Part shown: piece by piece, positions 40,009 through 49,128 of the stretch
Layout: each line of letters opens with the position of its first letter
Position numbering within the stretch: the stretch's first letter is position 1
From: BOG-931 sp963761525
GTDB lineage: Bacteria > Pseudomonadota > Alphaproteobacteria > Rhizobiales > Xanthobacteraceae
DNA length: 64,000 nt
Reading direction: 5' to 3'
Assembly: GCA_963761525.1 (NCBI GenBank)
Contig: CAVXHG010000008.1
Span: 1,550,001-1,614,000, forward strand
Made by a program: the position numbers and the translations under genes
Notes under the pieces: generated by a model
What the model was told of the DNA's origin: nothing
The model's input: the letters and a program-made list of their open reading frames with translations, nothing else
Databases searched by the model: none

Positions 40009-40758
40009 ATGACCTATTGCTGCGGGATTCTCGTGCGCGAGGGCCTTGTAATGTTCGCCGACACCCGCACCAATGCTGGCGTCGACAACATCGCAACCTT
40101 CCGCAAGCTGCACATTTTCCAAGATCCCAAGAAGCGGATCATGGCCATCGCCACAGCCGGTAATCTGTCCATCAGCCAATCGGTCGTGAGCATCCTGACC
40201 GAAGGCTTTGACAATCCCGAAACCGGCGAGCGCGAAACCTTGATGAACGCGCCGACCATGTTCCAGGCCGCGCAACGCGTCGGCCATGTCATCCGCATGA
40301 TCCACCAGACGGAAGGTAAGGCGCTCGAAGCGAGCGACGTTAATTTTGACGTGTCCTTTTTGTTCGGCGGCCAGATCATGGGAGAACGCACCCGCCTTTT
40401 CATGATCTATTCCGCAGGCAATTTCATCGAGTGCACGACCGACACGCCGTACCTGCAAATCGGCGAGCATAAATACGGCAAGCCGGTGCTGGATCGCGCC
40501 ATCACCTATGAAATGGACCTGTATGACGCGCTCAAGGTAGGGCTGGTCTCAATCAATTCGACGATGCGTTCCAATCTCAGCGTGGGCCTGCCAATCGACG
40601 TCCTCGTCGCCCGACGCGACAGCTGCACGGCGGAACTGATTTACCGCATCGAACCGGGGGAACCCTACTTCACCGATCTGCGGGAACGCTGGTCGGCGGC
40701 ATTGCGTGCGGCGCACATCGGCATACCGAGACCGCCTTACACCAATAAACGCAGCTGA
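40009..40758 (+). CDS. Proteasome-type peptidase Anbu
   Basis: This is an ancestral beta-subunit-like N-terminal nucleophile peptidase (COG3484). The ATG at 40009 gives 249 residues starting MTYCCGI, so removal of Met leaves the catalytic Thr1. Counting from it, Asp17 (FADTRTN) and Lys32 (FRKLHIF) occupy the proteasomal active-site positions. The middle FDVSFLFGGQI and FIECTTDTPYLQIGEHKYGKP are family marks. Anbu assembles into open helical rings in known structures. It closes the ATP-grasp/alpha-E/transglutaminase operon. No dedicated ATPase partner gene is present. Confidence 0.93.
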   Translation: MTYCCGILVREGLVMFADTRTNAGVDNIATFRKLHIFQDPKKRIMAIATAGNLSISQSVVSILTEGFDNPETGERETLMNAPTMFQAAQRVGHVIRMIHQTEGKALEASDVNFDVSFLFGGQIMGERTRLFMIYSAGNFIECTTDTPYLQIGEHKYGKPVLDRAITYEMDLYDALKVGLVSINSTMRSNLSVGLPIDVLVARRDSCTAELIYRIEPGEPYFTDLRERWSAALRAAHIGIPRPPYTNKRS

Positions 40759-40957
40759 GCACCGGACAATGCCGGCTGACCGTCGTCCAAGGCAGCGAAA
40801 GACCGGTCAGCCGCGTCACACACTGGAACTCGTGCGTCACTGTTGAGACAAAATTAACGCAACCGGCGGGATTTGCGCCGCACGGCGAGACAACTGCGCG
40901 AGTCCGCTACTCCGCAAACGATTTGCAAGCTTTGGCCCCTATGTTCTGCGCACTGCA

Positions 40958-43240
40958 ATGACATTGGGTGGAAGCGTGCTGCCTGCGGCACTCTCACATA
41001 TCGCCGGGGACCGCAAACGGTCGCGCTGGGACAAAGCGCGGCTCAGCCTGCTTGTGCCCATCGGCATCATCGTCGCCATCGCCATCATGTGCGTCGTCGT
41101 CGCTGTAATTACGACGGCGCGGCGCGCCAATGAGGTCTCGCTCGCCCGCGAGCAGGAGTTGATCCAAGATGCCATTGCCGGTCACGGCTTACGCATCCTG
41201 CAGCAACTTGAAAGCGCGGCATCAACTGTTCGGGGCACGCTATTCATTCGTGATAAGTTTGACCCGGAGGCAGTGAATCGCCGCTCCCGCTGGCTGCTGG
41301 ATTATTACGGTCACGACGCCGTCATGATCGTCGACGGACAGGACCAGCTCGAATACCAACTGTTCGGCAACGGCGCCGACGGATCGGCCGACATCCATAG
41401 TGATCTTACCCCGACACTTGCCTTGCTGCGCGGCCGGTTGAGCGCGCTGCCCGAGAACGTCATTCCGCTTCTTCCCGGTCAGGATCTCGCCAAGCCGGGC
41501 CGCCGTACCGTCCTGCTGCAACACTTCCTCGGCCGACCCGCCATTGTCGCCGCGGCCGCGGTCGGCACCGACAGCCAGCTCGCGAATGGCAACGACCATG
41601 CGCCTATCGAGTTTTCCGTCAAATACATCGACGAATCGATGCTCAGTGAGATCGCCAGCCGTCGCCACCTGAGTGACCTTCACCTCCTCGGCCAACAGAT
41701 GCCGACCGCCGACGAACATACAATCGCTTTGTCAGACGTCCATGGCGACACCGTCGCCGAACTTGTCTGGAAGCCGTCACGACCGGGCGGCCAGATTGCC
41801 GGCAGCATCCTTCCCTTTATTGCCGTTGCGCTCGGTGGTTTTGCGTTGCTGATCGGCTTGATGCTCCGCTACATGCGGCGCACCGCCGAGGAAATCCGCG
41901 CTGGTGAATCGCAACTGCGTCACCTCGCGTTGCACGATCCGGTCTGCGGCCTGCCCAACCGGATTTATTTCGGCGATCGGCTGGAGAACGCCATCAACGA
42001 AGTGCGTCAGGGCGGCCCGACGGCTGCGGTGTTCTACATCGACCTCGACCATTTCAAGGATGTCAACGACACGCTTGGCCACCATATCGGCGACCAGTTG
42101 ATCCTCGCCGTCACCCAGCGGCTCTCCCGCATCATGCGCGGCGACGATCTTGTGGCGCGGCTCGGTGGCGATGAATTCGCCATCATCACGACCTGCGCTT
42201 CCGACTCCTATTCGCTGCAGGCGATCGCCGGCCGTATCATCTCTGCGGTGTGCGCGCCCTACCAGATCAGCGGCCACAACATCATCATCGGCGCATCGGT
42301 CGGCATCGCCGCCATCGAACGTCGCGCCCGCGATGCCGCCGACATCTTGCGCTACGCCGACATGGCGCTCTATCGCGCCAAGAACGAAGGCCGCAATCGC
42401 GCCTGCATCTACGACGCGGCGATGGATGCCGACCTGTCCAATCGCAAGCTGCTCGAAGGCGACCTGCTCTTCGCCATCAAGAACGACGGCCTAGCCGCCG
42501 CCTACCAGCCGCTGATGAACGCAAGCGGCGACACCATCGTCGGCGTCGAAGCGCTGGCGCGCTGGGCCCACCCGACGCTGGGGCAAATCCCGCCGTCAGA
42601 ATTCATCCCGATTGCCGAGCACTCCGGCCTGATCGTCGACCTCGGCGAGTGGATGCTCAGACGCGCCTGCTTCGATGGCCGCGCCTGGCCCGGCCTCACC
42701 GTCGCGGTCAACGTCTCGCCACTGCAATTCCGCCGCTCCGATTTCGTCGAGGTCGTCGAACGCATCCTTACCGAGACCGACTTCCCGGCGAACCGGCTCG
42801 AGCTTGAGCTCACTGAAAGCACGCTGCTCGGCAACCTCGAGACCGCAGAACTGTCGATGCTCCGCCTCAAGGCAATCGGGGTGCGCTTCGCGCTCGACGA
42901 TTTCGGCACCGGCTATTCGAGCCTGCTCTATTTGCGGCGCTTCCCGTTCGACAAGCTGAAGATCAACTCGAGCTTCGTCCGCTCGATCGAAAAAGCGCCC
43001 GATGCCGCTGCTATCGTCCACGCTGTCGTCAGCCTCGGCCGCGGCCTTGGCATGCGCGTCACCGCCGAAGGCGTCGAGACTGCGGAGCAGCACCTCTTCC
43101 TGCGCGCGGCCGGCGTTCATCAGATGCAGGGCTATCGGTTCGGCAAGCCAGGGCCCGCTTCCGAGATCGATGCCCGGCTCGCCTCCCCCGACGATTATCG
43201 CGTCGGCAGTCCCGACCAGGAAGTGGCGCTCGCGAGCTGA
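40958..43240 (+). CDS. Membrane GGDEF-EAL cyclic di-GMP enzyme
   Basis: The 760 residues start with a membrane helix (LLVPIGIIVAIAIMCVVVAVI). A periplasmic CHASE4-like sensor follows to about residue 280, then a second helix (ILPFIAVALGGFALLIGLML). The GGDEF domain has an intact GGDEF at 403-407, so diguanylate cyclase activity is possible. The EAL domain has EAL at 531-533 plus LELELTES, DDFGTGYSSL and KLKINSSFV, the residues of active phosphodiesterases. It could make or break cyclic di-GMP, which PilZ proteins in this window would sense. Confidence 0.93.
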   Translation: MTLGGSVLPAALSHIAGDRKRSRWDKARLSLLVPIGIIVAIAIMCVVVAVITTARRANEVSLAREQELIQDAIAGHGLRILQQLESAASTVRGTLFIRDKFDPEAVNRRSRWLLDYYGHDAVMIVDGQDQLEYQLFGNGADGSADIHSDLTPTLALLRGRLSALPENVIPLLPGQDLAKPGRRTVLLQHFLGRPAIVAAAAVGTDSQLANGNDHAPIEFSVKYIDESMLSEIASRRHLSDLHLLGQQMPTADEHTIALSDVHGDTVAELVWKPSRPGGQIAGSILPFIAVALGGFALLIGLMLRYMRRTAEEIRAGESQLRHLALHDPVCGLPNRIYFGDRLENAINEVRQGGPTAAVFYIDLDHFKDVNDTLGHHIGDQLILAVTQRLSRIMRGDDLVARLGGDEFAIITTCASDSYSLQAIAGRIISAVCAPYQISGHNIIIGASVGIAAIERRARDAADILRYADMALYRAKNEGRNRACIYDAAMDADLSNRKLLEGDLLFAIKNDGLAAAYQPLMNASGDTIVGVEALARWAHPTLGQIPPSEFIPIAEHSGLIVDLGEWMLRRACFDGRAWPGLTVAVNVSPLQFRRSDFVEVVERILTETDFPANRLELELTESTLLGNLETAELSMLRLKAIGVRFALDDFGTGYSSLLYLRRFPFDKLKINSSFVRSIEKAPDAAAIVHAVVSLGRGLGMRVTAEGVETAEQHLFLRAAGVHQMQGYRFGKPGPASEIDARLASPDDYRVGSPDQEVALAS

Positions 43241-43248
43241 GGGTGGGC

Positions 43249-43373
43249 CGTCATTCCGGGGCGTGCGAAAAGCGCGAGCCCGGAATCCATAACCCCTAAC
43301 ATCATTGCCAATTCCGGCGGAGACCGGGATTATGGATTCTGGAAAGCCGCGGTCGCGGACTTCCGGAATGACG
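43249..43373. repeat. Dispersed palindromic repeat (GTCATTCCGG family)
   Basis: The outer arms CGTCATTCCGG (43249-43259) and CCGGAATGACG (43363-43373) are perfect. Inner matches GGAATCCATAA and TTATGGATTC extend the fold. This element, with the same words, is abundant between genes in Bradyrhizobium-type genomes (known). It lies between the cyclic di-GMP enzyme and the SDR gene and ends just before the SDR ribosome site. Confidence 0.85.
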
Positions 43374-43385
43374 AGGGAGACGCCA

Positions 43386-44141
43386 ATGGCTACGCAGAAA
43401 ATTGCGGTCGTGACGGGAGCTGGGACAGGCGTCGGGCGCGCCGCAACACTGGCGCTGATGCGTGAGGGCTATACCGTCGTGCTCGCCGGCCGGCGCAAGG
43501 ACATGCTCGAAGCCGTCGCCAAGGAAGGCGCGCCAGGCGCCGCGATGTGCGTTTCGACCGACGTCGCCGATCCGATCTCGATCAAGGCGCTGTTCGCCAA
43601 GGTCAAGGAGACTTATGGCCGCCTCGACGTGCTGTTCAACAACGCCGGCATCGGCGCACCGGCCATGCCGATCGAGGAAATCCCGCTCGATAAATGGCAG
43701 GCCGTTGTCAACACCAACCTCACCGGCATGTTCGTATGCACGCAGGAAGCCATCAAGCTGATGAAGGCGCAGAACCCGCGCGGCGGCCGCATCATCAACA
43801 ACGGCTCGATCTCGGCGCATACACCGCGTCCGGGAGCAGCCCCTTACACCGCCACCAAACATGGCGTCACCGGATTGACCAAGCAAACCGCGCTCGACTG
43901 CCGCGGCTCTGACATCTGTTGCGGCCAAATCGATATCGGCAATGCCGCGACGCCGATGACCGACCGCATGGTGCAAGGGGAAGGCGTATTGCAGCCTGAT
44001 GGCAGCAAGAAGATCGAAGCACGCATGGCCGCTGACGATGTTGGCCGCGCGGTGGTCTACATGGCCGGCCTGCCGCTCGACACCAATGTGCTATTCATGA
44101 CCGTGATGGCGAACATGATGCCGTTCGCAGGACGAGGCTGA
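43386..44141 (+). CDS. Short-chain dehydrogenase/reductase
   Basis: The ATG at 43386 follows GAGGGAGA and gives 251 residues. The NAD(P) motif TGAGTGVG is at residues 10-17, NNAG is present, and the catalytic Ser141, Tyr154 and Lys158 (YTATK) are intact. The ARG-ARG pair after the second strand (AGRRKDM) favours NADP. The C-terminal AADDVGRAVVYMAGLPLDTNV is usual for the classical family. The substrate is unknown. It is followed 8 bases later by a membrane protein gene. Confidence 0.9.
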   Translation: MATQKIAVVTGAGTGVGRAATLALMREGYTVVLAGRRKDMLEAVAKEGAPGAAMCVSTDVADPISIKALFAKVKETYGRLDVLFNNAGIGAPAMPIEEIPLDKWQAVVNTNLTGMFVCTQEAIKLMKAQNPRGGRIINNGSISAHTPRPGAAPYTATKHGVTGLTKQTALDCRGSDICCGQIDIGNAATPMTDRMVQGEGVLQPDGSKKIEARMAADDVGRAVVYMAGLPLDTNVLFMTVMANMMPFAGRG

Positions 44142-44149
44142 TCTTCCTC

Positions 44150-44665
44150 ATGCTCGATGGCTGGCACGAATTCTACGGTTTGCTCGGCACTTCCGCGGCC
44201 ACGCTCGTCGCGTTGATGTTCGTTGCCGCTTCCGTCGCGGTCGGATTGCTGACCAGCGAACGCAGTGTGGGGACGCAAATCTATATGAGTCCCGTCATCA
44301 TGCATTATGCGAGCGTGCTGTTTGTCAGCCTGATTACGCTCGTGCCGGCGCTTGGCGATACCGCACTCGGCCTCATCATCGTTGCAAACGGACTGGTCGG
44401 CCTTGGCTATTCCGTCTTCATCACGATCCGGCTGTTCCGCGACAGCAAATCGGAATTCGTCGATCGTTTCGCTTATGGCGCATGGCCGTTTGTAGCCTAT
44501 GGCGGATCCGTCGCGGGCGGCCTGCTGATTATCGACCATGGGCGGTGGGGACCGGACATCCTTGCCGGGGCGATGCTTCTGCTTCTCCTCGTCAATGTCC
44601 GCAACGCCTGGGACCTCACCGTCACCTTCGCCCGGCGCCACTCGGATACGGCACGCAATCCCTGA
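44150..44665 (+). CDS. Small multi-pass membrane protein
   Basis: The 171 residues have about five hydrophobic segments, such as AATLVALMFVAASVAVGLL, YASVLFVSLITLVPALG and ILAGAMLLLLLVNV. Charged residues are mostly at the loop ends. It starts 9 bases after the SDR gene, suggesting co-transcription. Similar proteins are annotated only as hypothetical. It converges with the cyclophilin-like gene, 4 bases between stops. Confidence 0.75.
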   Translation: MLDGWHEFYGLLGTSAATLVALMFVAASVAVGLLTSERSVGTQIYMSPVIMHYASVLFVSLITLVPALGDTALGLIIVANGLVGLGYSVFITIRLFRDSKSEFVDRFAYGAWPFVAYGGSVAGGLLIIDHGRWGPDILAGAMLLLLLVNVRNAWDLTVTFARRHSDTARNP

Positions 44666-44669
44666 TGGC

Positions 44670-45041
44670 CTAATCAATCGCCGTCACCGTGATCTTCGCA
44701 CCGCCTTTCACCTTGCCGAGTGTCTTCACATCGCCGAGCGCTTTCGCCCAGATATTGCAGGGGCTGGCGAGCCGTGTCTCGTCGCCCTTCGAAATCGGCG
44801 TCCGGCCGAATCCGATGGCGATGGCATCACCGTCCGGCCAATAGGCGATCTCGCCCGGGACGACTACGGCGCGGGCATCTTTCTCGCGCGCGACTTTGAC
44901 CGGCGTTTCGAAATAGATCTCCTCACCCCAGGTCAGCGCCGCGCCGGTGATGGGCAGCGCGTTCGCGATAGCCTTTGCTGTCGGCGTATCGAGCAATTCG
45001 GCGTCGAGCGTCGTTGAACCGAAGTCGAAGCGAATGCGCAT
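44670..45041 (-). CDS. Cyclophilin-like fold protein
   Basis: The 123 residues match the small beta-barrel Cyclophil_like family (PF04126). Family features are AKAIANALPITGAALTWGEEIYFETPV and EIAYWPDGDAIAIGFGRTPISKGDETRLASPCNIWAK. These proteins share the cyclophilin barrel without the peptidyl-prolyl isomerase residues. The function is unknown. It is transcribed alone on the minus strand. Confidence 0.82.
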   Translation of the reverse strand: MRIRFDFGSTTLDAELLDTPTAKAIANALPITGAALTWGEEIYFETPVKVAREKDARAVVVPGEIAYWPDGDAIAIGFGRTPISKGDETRLASPCNIWAKALGDVKTLGKVKGGAKITVTAID

Positions 45042-45152
45042 GAAAAACTCCCGGAAAATTTCACAACGAGAATTATCGCGCGCTGCCAGGAATGGCGGAA
45101 GGCCACCTGCGCAACACCGCAGATGGCCTTCGCTGTATCGAGAAACAAGTCT

Positions 45153-45833
45153 TCAGTTCTTCTGCGCACCTTGCGGAGCCGGATTGGCGGCTTGCGGGTT
45201 GGCCGCTTGCGGATTTGCCGCGAGATAATCGTCGTAGGTCTTGCCGGCGTAGTTCGGCGTGGTCGGCACGACCGTCATCGGGACTGCGCTTGCGGCGACT
45301 GGCGTGGTCGGTACTTGCGATGCATCGGCGGCACTGCCGTCGACCGGCGCGCTGGCGCTTTCCTTCGTGCAGACGTCGGCGAACACGACAAGACCGCTCG
45401 GGGTGTAATTCTTGGTCAGACAGGTGCACGGTCCAGGTATCGCAGCCGGAGCAATCACAGTAGCTGGGCCTTCATCGACCACGTCATCCACAACAATCCA
45501 GTGGCCGAAACGGAATACCCAGTGGCCGTGACCGTGCGGATGGAAGACCCAGCCAGGAGGATGACCATGCGGCAACGGGAACGGGCCAGGCACGATCGGA
45601 CGTCCGCCGACCGGGATGATCGGTTTAAGGGTGCAGCAGCCACCATGGCCGCCGCCAGGAAGGCGGGCCATCATGGCGCCGCCGCCAAATCCGCGACCGC
45701 CGCCAACAAAGCCGCGGCCACCGCCGAATCCGCCGCCACCGGCGAAACCGCGTGCATCGGCACTAACAGAAGAGAGGCTGGCCACAGCGATGGTCGCGGC
45801 GGCGGCGAAACTGAGGATGAGTTTGCGTGACAT
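45153..45833 (-). CDS. Secreted Gly/His/Pro-rich protein
   Basis: A signal peptide (LILSFAAAATIAVASLSSVSA) is followed by a Gly-rich segment (GFAGGGGFGGGRGFVGGGRGFGGG), a His/Pro-rich middle (PLPHGHPPGWVFHPHGHGHW) and a domain with CTCLTKNYTPSGLVVFADVCTKES. The C-terminus has short AANPQ repeats. The composition suggests a cell-surface or metal-binding exported protein. Similar Gly-rich stretches occur in the nearby subtilisin-like protease. No family was recognised. Confidence 0.75.
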   Translation of the reverse strand: MSRKLILSFAAAATIAVASLSSVSADARGFAGGGGFGGGRGFVGGGRGFGGGAMMARLPGGGHGGCCTLKPIIPVGGRPIVPGPFPLPHGHPPGWVFHPHGHGHWVFRFGHWIVVDDVVDEGPATVIAPAAIPGPCTCLTKNYTPSGLVVFADVCTKESASAPVDGSAADASQVPTTPVAASAVPMTVVPTTPNYAGKTYDDYLAANPQAANPQAANPAPQGAQKN

Positions 45834-46155
45834 GATCGTTCTCCGAGTTGGGGTTTAGGTTCAGGGTTGAGGGCCAAAACGAATTCCAATGCCCGTGGGA
45901 CAAATGGACTCGGAGAAAGGTTCAAAGATTTTTTGACCGCCTCGAACGTGCCCAAATACCTCCGTTAAAGGCACTGGAATCGAGGAATCCACCAAAAGGC
46001 ACAATGAGCCGGCGAAGCTTGCCTATAACCGGCCAACGGAGGACACTCCCGGCCGAGGATGTTCCGCCCGGCAATACCGCGAAAATTTTCCGCGTTTTGG
46101 CTTGAACCTCCGCGCCCCCGGGCTGCCTAACCCAATAAGCCGACAGGCCTGCGTG

Positions 46156-46716
46156 ATGCCGACGACTTCGGACGAGAGTTTGATCGCGGCAATCGCGCGG
46201 GGCGACCGGCCCGCGATGGAGGCGCTGTTCGCGCGCTATCGGATTCCGGTATTTCGATTTCTCAAGCGCATGGTGCGCAATGAAACCACAGCCGAGGATC
46301 TCAATAGCGACGTTTTCCTCGACGTCTGGCGGCAAGCCGGAACGTTCGAGGGCCGGTCGGCGGTCTCCACCTGGATCTTCAGTATCGCCCGCTACAAGGC
46401 GCTCAACGCTTTGTCGCGGCGGCCGACGGAGGAACTGGACGATGAGAAGGCCGACGCGATCCCGGATCAAGCTGACGATCCCGAAATCGCGCTGGCCAAA
46501 AAGGATAAGGCCGCGGTGCTGCGGCAATGCTTGCTCAAGCTCTCGGCGGAGCACCGCGAAATCGTCAACCTTGTCTACTACCAGCATAAGTCTGTCGAAG
46601 AGATTGCGGGAATTGTCGGCATCCCGGAGGCCACTGTGAAAACGCGCATGTTCTACGCGCGCAAGAAATTGTCCGAGCTCCTGACTGAACAAGGAATTGA
46701 ACGAGGCTGGCCATGA
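46156..46716 (+). CDS. ECF-type RNA polymerase sigma factor
   Basis: The ATG at 46156 gives 186 residues. Region 2 is DRPAMEALFARYRIPVFRFLKRMVRNETTAEDLNSDVFLDVWRQA, and region 4 ends in AHREIVNLVYYQHKSVEEIAGIVGIPEATVKTRMFYARKKL, with the helix-turn-helix that reads the -35 site. Regions 1 and 3 are absent, as in group IV sigma factors. The stop overlaps the start of the membrane anti-sigma gene (ATGA), the usual coupling of such pairs. A subtilisin-like protease gene follows. Confidence 0.92.
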   Translation: MPTTSDESLIAAIARGDRPAMEALFARYRIPVFRFLKRMVRNETTAEDLNSDVFLDVWRQAGTFEGRSAVSTWIFSIARYKALNALSRRPTEELDDEKADAIPDQADDPEIALAKKDKAAVLRQCLLKLSAEHREIVNLVYYQHKSVEEIAGIVGIPEATVKTRMFYARKKLSELLTEQGIERGWP

Positions 46717-47408
46717 ATAACGGCAACCAGACCAACGCAAACCAGACAAAACTCGGCGAACCGAGCGAAGTCGAATTGCTGCTGCCTTGGTACGCGGCCG
46801 GCACGCTCGAGCCGAACGAGATGCGGCAGGTCGAAGCAGCGCTCGCCAACGATCCGGAACTCGCAAGCCGTTACGAATGGGTGCGCTCTGAATTTACGCA
46901 GGAAACCTCGATCGGCAATGCCGCAGGCGAGCCCTCCTCCGCCGTCATCAAGACGTTGTTTGCGAAGATCGACGCAATGCCGGCGCGGCGCAGCCAGACG
47001 TCATCCGGTCTCAGCGAACGTATCGCGGAATTCCTCGCCAGCCTGTCGCCTCGCGCTCTTGGCTGGTCGGCCATGGCAGCGGCTTTGGCCATCGTGCTGC
47101 AAGCGGCGGTACTTGCTGGTATCGGGCTGCACGAGAAAACACCGGGCAGCTATCAGACTGCGTCCGTGCCGTCGGCTGCGGTTGGCGACGAAAGCTACGT
47201 GCTCATCCGCTTTACGCCAGACGCGACCGCCGCCGACATCTCGACGTTTCTGGAAGCTAATGGCCTGAGCATCGTCAGCGGCCCGTCGGGCGGTCAGCTT
47301 TATCAAGTACGCGTTGCGTCGAAGAAACTTCCGAGCGACGAGCTGCCTCACGTCATCTACAGGCTGAAAAAGGACAAGGTCGTCGGCTTCATCGCCCCAA
47401 TGCCATAA
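46713..47408 (+). CDS. Membrane anti-sigma factor with a propeptide-like periplasmic domain
   Basis: The 231 residues have three parts. The cytoplasmic N-terminus (VELLLPWYAAGTLEPNEMRQVEAALANDPELASRYEWVR) resembles the sigma-binding region of anti-sigma factors, without zinc ligands. One membrane helix lies at about 117-139. From residue 160 to the end, ESYVLIRFTPDATAADISTFLEANGLSIVSG, then LYQVRV, form a small alpha/beta domain. That domain resembles the propeptide-like region of the protease encoded next (residues 140-211 there). It is probably the periplasmic sensor that holds the sigma factor off until cleaved or bound. Confidence 0.82.
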   Translation: MNNGNQTNANQTKLGEPSEVELLLPWYAAGTLEPNEMRQVEAALANDPELASRYEWVRSEFTQETSIGNAAGEPSSAVIKTLFAKIDAMPARRSQTSSGLSERIAEFLASLSPRALGWSAMAAALAIVLQAAVLAGIGLHEKTPGSYQTASVPSAAVGDESYVLIRFTPDATAADISTFLEANGLSIVSGPSGGQLYQVRVASKKLPSDELPHVIYRLKKDKVVGFIAPMP

Positions 47409-47474
47409 CGGAAGCGCGTTCGTGTTTCCATCGCGCCACATGAAGCCGCGCGACGCCAGATCGGAGACCTCGCC

Positions 47475-49016
47475 ATGCGAAAGAGCTCGACGATGCTGCG
47501 ACTGATCTTCGTTCAGATCTGCTGCGTGCTTGCAGCCGTGCTCATCATGAGCGTACCGCAACAGGCGATGGCTTTCGGCTTCGGCCGCGGCTTCGGTGGT
47601 CCGATGATGGCGCGGCCGATGGGGCCGGCGCCGTGGCTGCGACGCGGTCCGCCACGCAGGGGACCGGTTATCGGGCGCGACATGCCTGCACCACGCGCCG
47701 GCATAGGCCCGGGAAATGGTCCCGGCCCTGGACCTCGCCACCCCATCGGTCCGGGCTATGGCGGCAGCGCGGTCGGTGGCGGAATAATCGGTGGTGCAAT
47801 CGGCGGCGGTGCAGCGGGCGCAGCCAGCGCACCGTCCGGCGGCGGTAACAACGGCGGCGGTGCGGTGGCGCAAAGCAATCCGCCTTATATTCCCGACGAA
47901 GTTGTCGTCTCCTTTGCCGCCGGAACGTCGCCGCAGGCGATCACCCAGTTCGCTGCCCGCAACAATCTGAGCCAGATCGAAACGGAAAACTTCGCCCTGA
48001 TTGGCAGCAGCCTTTACCGCTGGCGCATCGGCGGCGGCCGCAGCGTCACCAGCATCGTCGCGGCGCTCGGCTCGGAAAACATCGTCGCTACCGTGCAGCC
48101 GAATTACGTCTTCTCGCTCCAGGACGACGACGCGAAACCCGCGCCCGCCGGCGAGGGCGATCCGGGTCAATATGTGCTGGCCGAATTGCGGGTCGCAAAA
48201 GCGCAGCGGCTTGCCACCGGCAAGAACGTGCTGGTCGCCGTGATCGACTCCGAAATCGACGCCGCGCATCCCGATCTCGGCGGCACGGTGGTGAAGAGTT
48301 TCGATGCCCTTCCCGGCACTCCACCGCCCCATGTGCACGGCACCTCGATCGCCGGCGCCATCGCCTCCCACGGCAAGCTGCTCGGCATCGCGCCCGGCGC
48401 CGAAATTCTGGCGGTGCACGCTTTCGATGGCGCGTCCGGCGAGGCAACCGGAAATTCGTTTGCGATCGACAAGGGCGTGCAATGGGCCGCCGACAACAAT
48501 GCCCGCATCATCAATATGAGCTTTGCCGGGCCATCCGATCCGATGCTGGCGCGGCTCCTTGCCGCCGCTTACGCCAAAGGCATCGTGCTGATCGCAGCGG
48601 CCGGCAATGGCGGCCCGCAATCGGAGCCGCTTTACCCGGCGGCCGATCCCGACGTCATCGCCGTGACCGCAACCGACGACAAGGACCATGTGTTTGCGAT
48701 GGCCAATCGCGGCCGCTACATCGCAGTCGCGGCACCTGGCGTCGATATTCTTTCGCTGGCTCCGGGCGAAGCGTATCAGCTCAGTTCGGGCACTTCGATC
48801 GCCGCCGCCCACGTCAGCGGCATCGCCGCGATGTTGCTCGAGCGCAATCCGTCGCTGCGGCCCGCCGATATCCGTAGCACCCTGATCGCGACGGCACGGC
48901 AGGTCGGGCCGCCGACGCCAGATTCCGATTTCGGTGCCGGTATTGCCAACGCCTTTCGGGCGGTAACCTGGCTCGATCGCGCGCCGCCGTCCACCGCCAC
49001 GCAAGCTCGGCAATAA
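47475..49016 (+). CDS. Secreted S8 (subtilisin-like) serine protease
   Basis: The 513 residues begin with a signal peptide (LIFVQICCVLAAVLIMSVPQQAMA) and a Gly/Pro/Arg-rich low-complexity segment to about residue 135. A propeptide-like domain (140-211, DEVVVSFAAGTSPQAITQFAARNNL) follows. The catalytic domain has Asp258 (VIDSEID), His288 (HVHGTSIAG) and Ser441 (SSGTSIAAAHVSG). It is exported and should be active. It lies 66 bases after the anti-sigma gene in the same operon, so it probably belongs to the signalling circuit. Confidence 0.9.
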   Translation: MRKSSTMLRLIFVQICCVLAAVLIMSVPQQAMAFGFGRGFGGPMMARPMGPAPWLRRGPPRRGPVIGRDMPAPRAGIGPGNGPGPGPRHPIGPGYGGSAVGGGIIGGAIGGGAAGAASAPSGGGNNGGGAVAQSNPPYIPDEVVVSFAAGTSPQAITQFAARNNLSQIETENFALIGSSLYRWRIGGGRSVTSIVAALGSENIVATVQPNYVFSLQDDDAKPAPAGEGDPGQYVLAELRVAKAQRLATGKNVLVAVIDSEIDAAHPDLGGTVVKSFDALPGTPPPHVHGTSIAGAIASHGKLLGIAPGAEILAVHAFDGASGEATGNSFAIDKGVQWAADNNARIINMSFAGPSDPMLARLLAAAYAKGIVLIAAAGNGGPQSEPLYPAADPDVIAVTATDDKDHVFAMANRGRYIAVAAPGVDILSLAPGEAYQLSSGTSIAAAHVSGIAAMLLERNPSLRPADIRSTLIATARQVGPPTPDSDFGAGIANAFRAVTWLDRAPPSTATQARQ

Positions 49017-49128
49017 CGGCGGGCCGTACAAACGCGCCGATCGGCACTGAACCTTTTCGCCGCTGGCCTGTCTCACGGCTGATGAACCCCTACGCGGACC
49101 CGATAGGCCCGCAGACAGGAGCCGTGTC

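Noticed and set aside
40775..40815. Inverted repeat CGGCTGACC / GGTCAGCCG after the Anbu gene
   Set aside because: The stem is 9 bp but the loop is long and no U-tract follows, so I do not call it a terminator.
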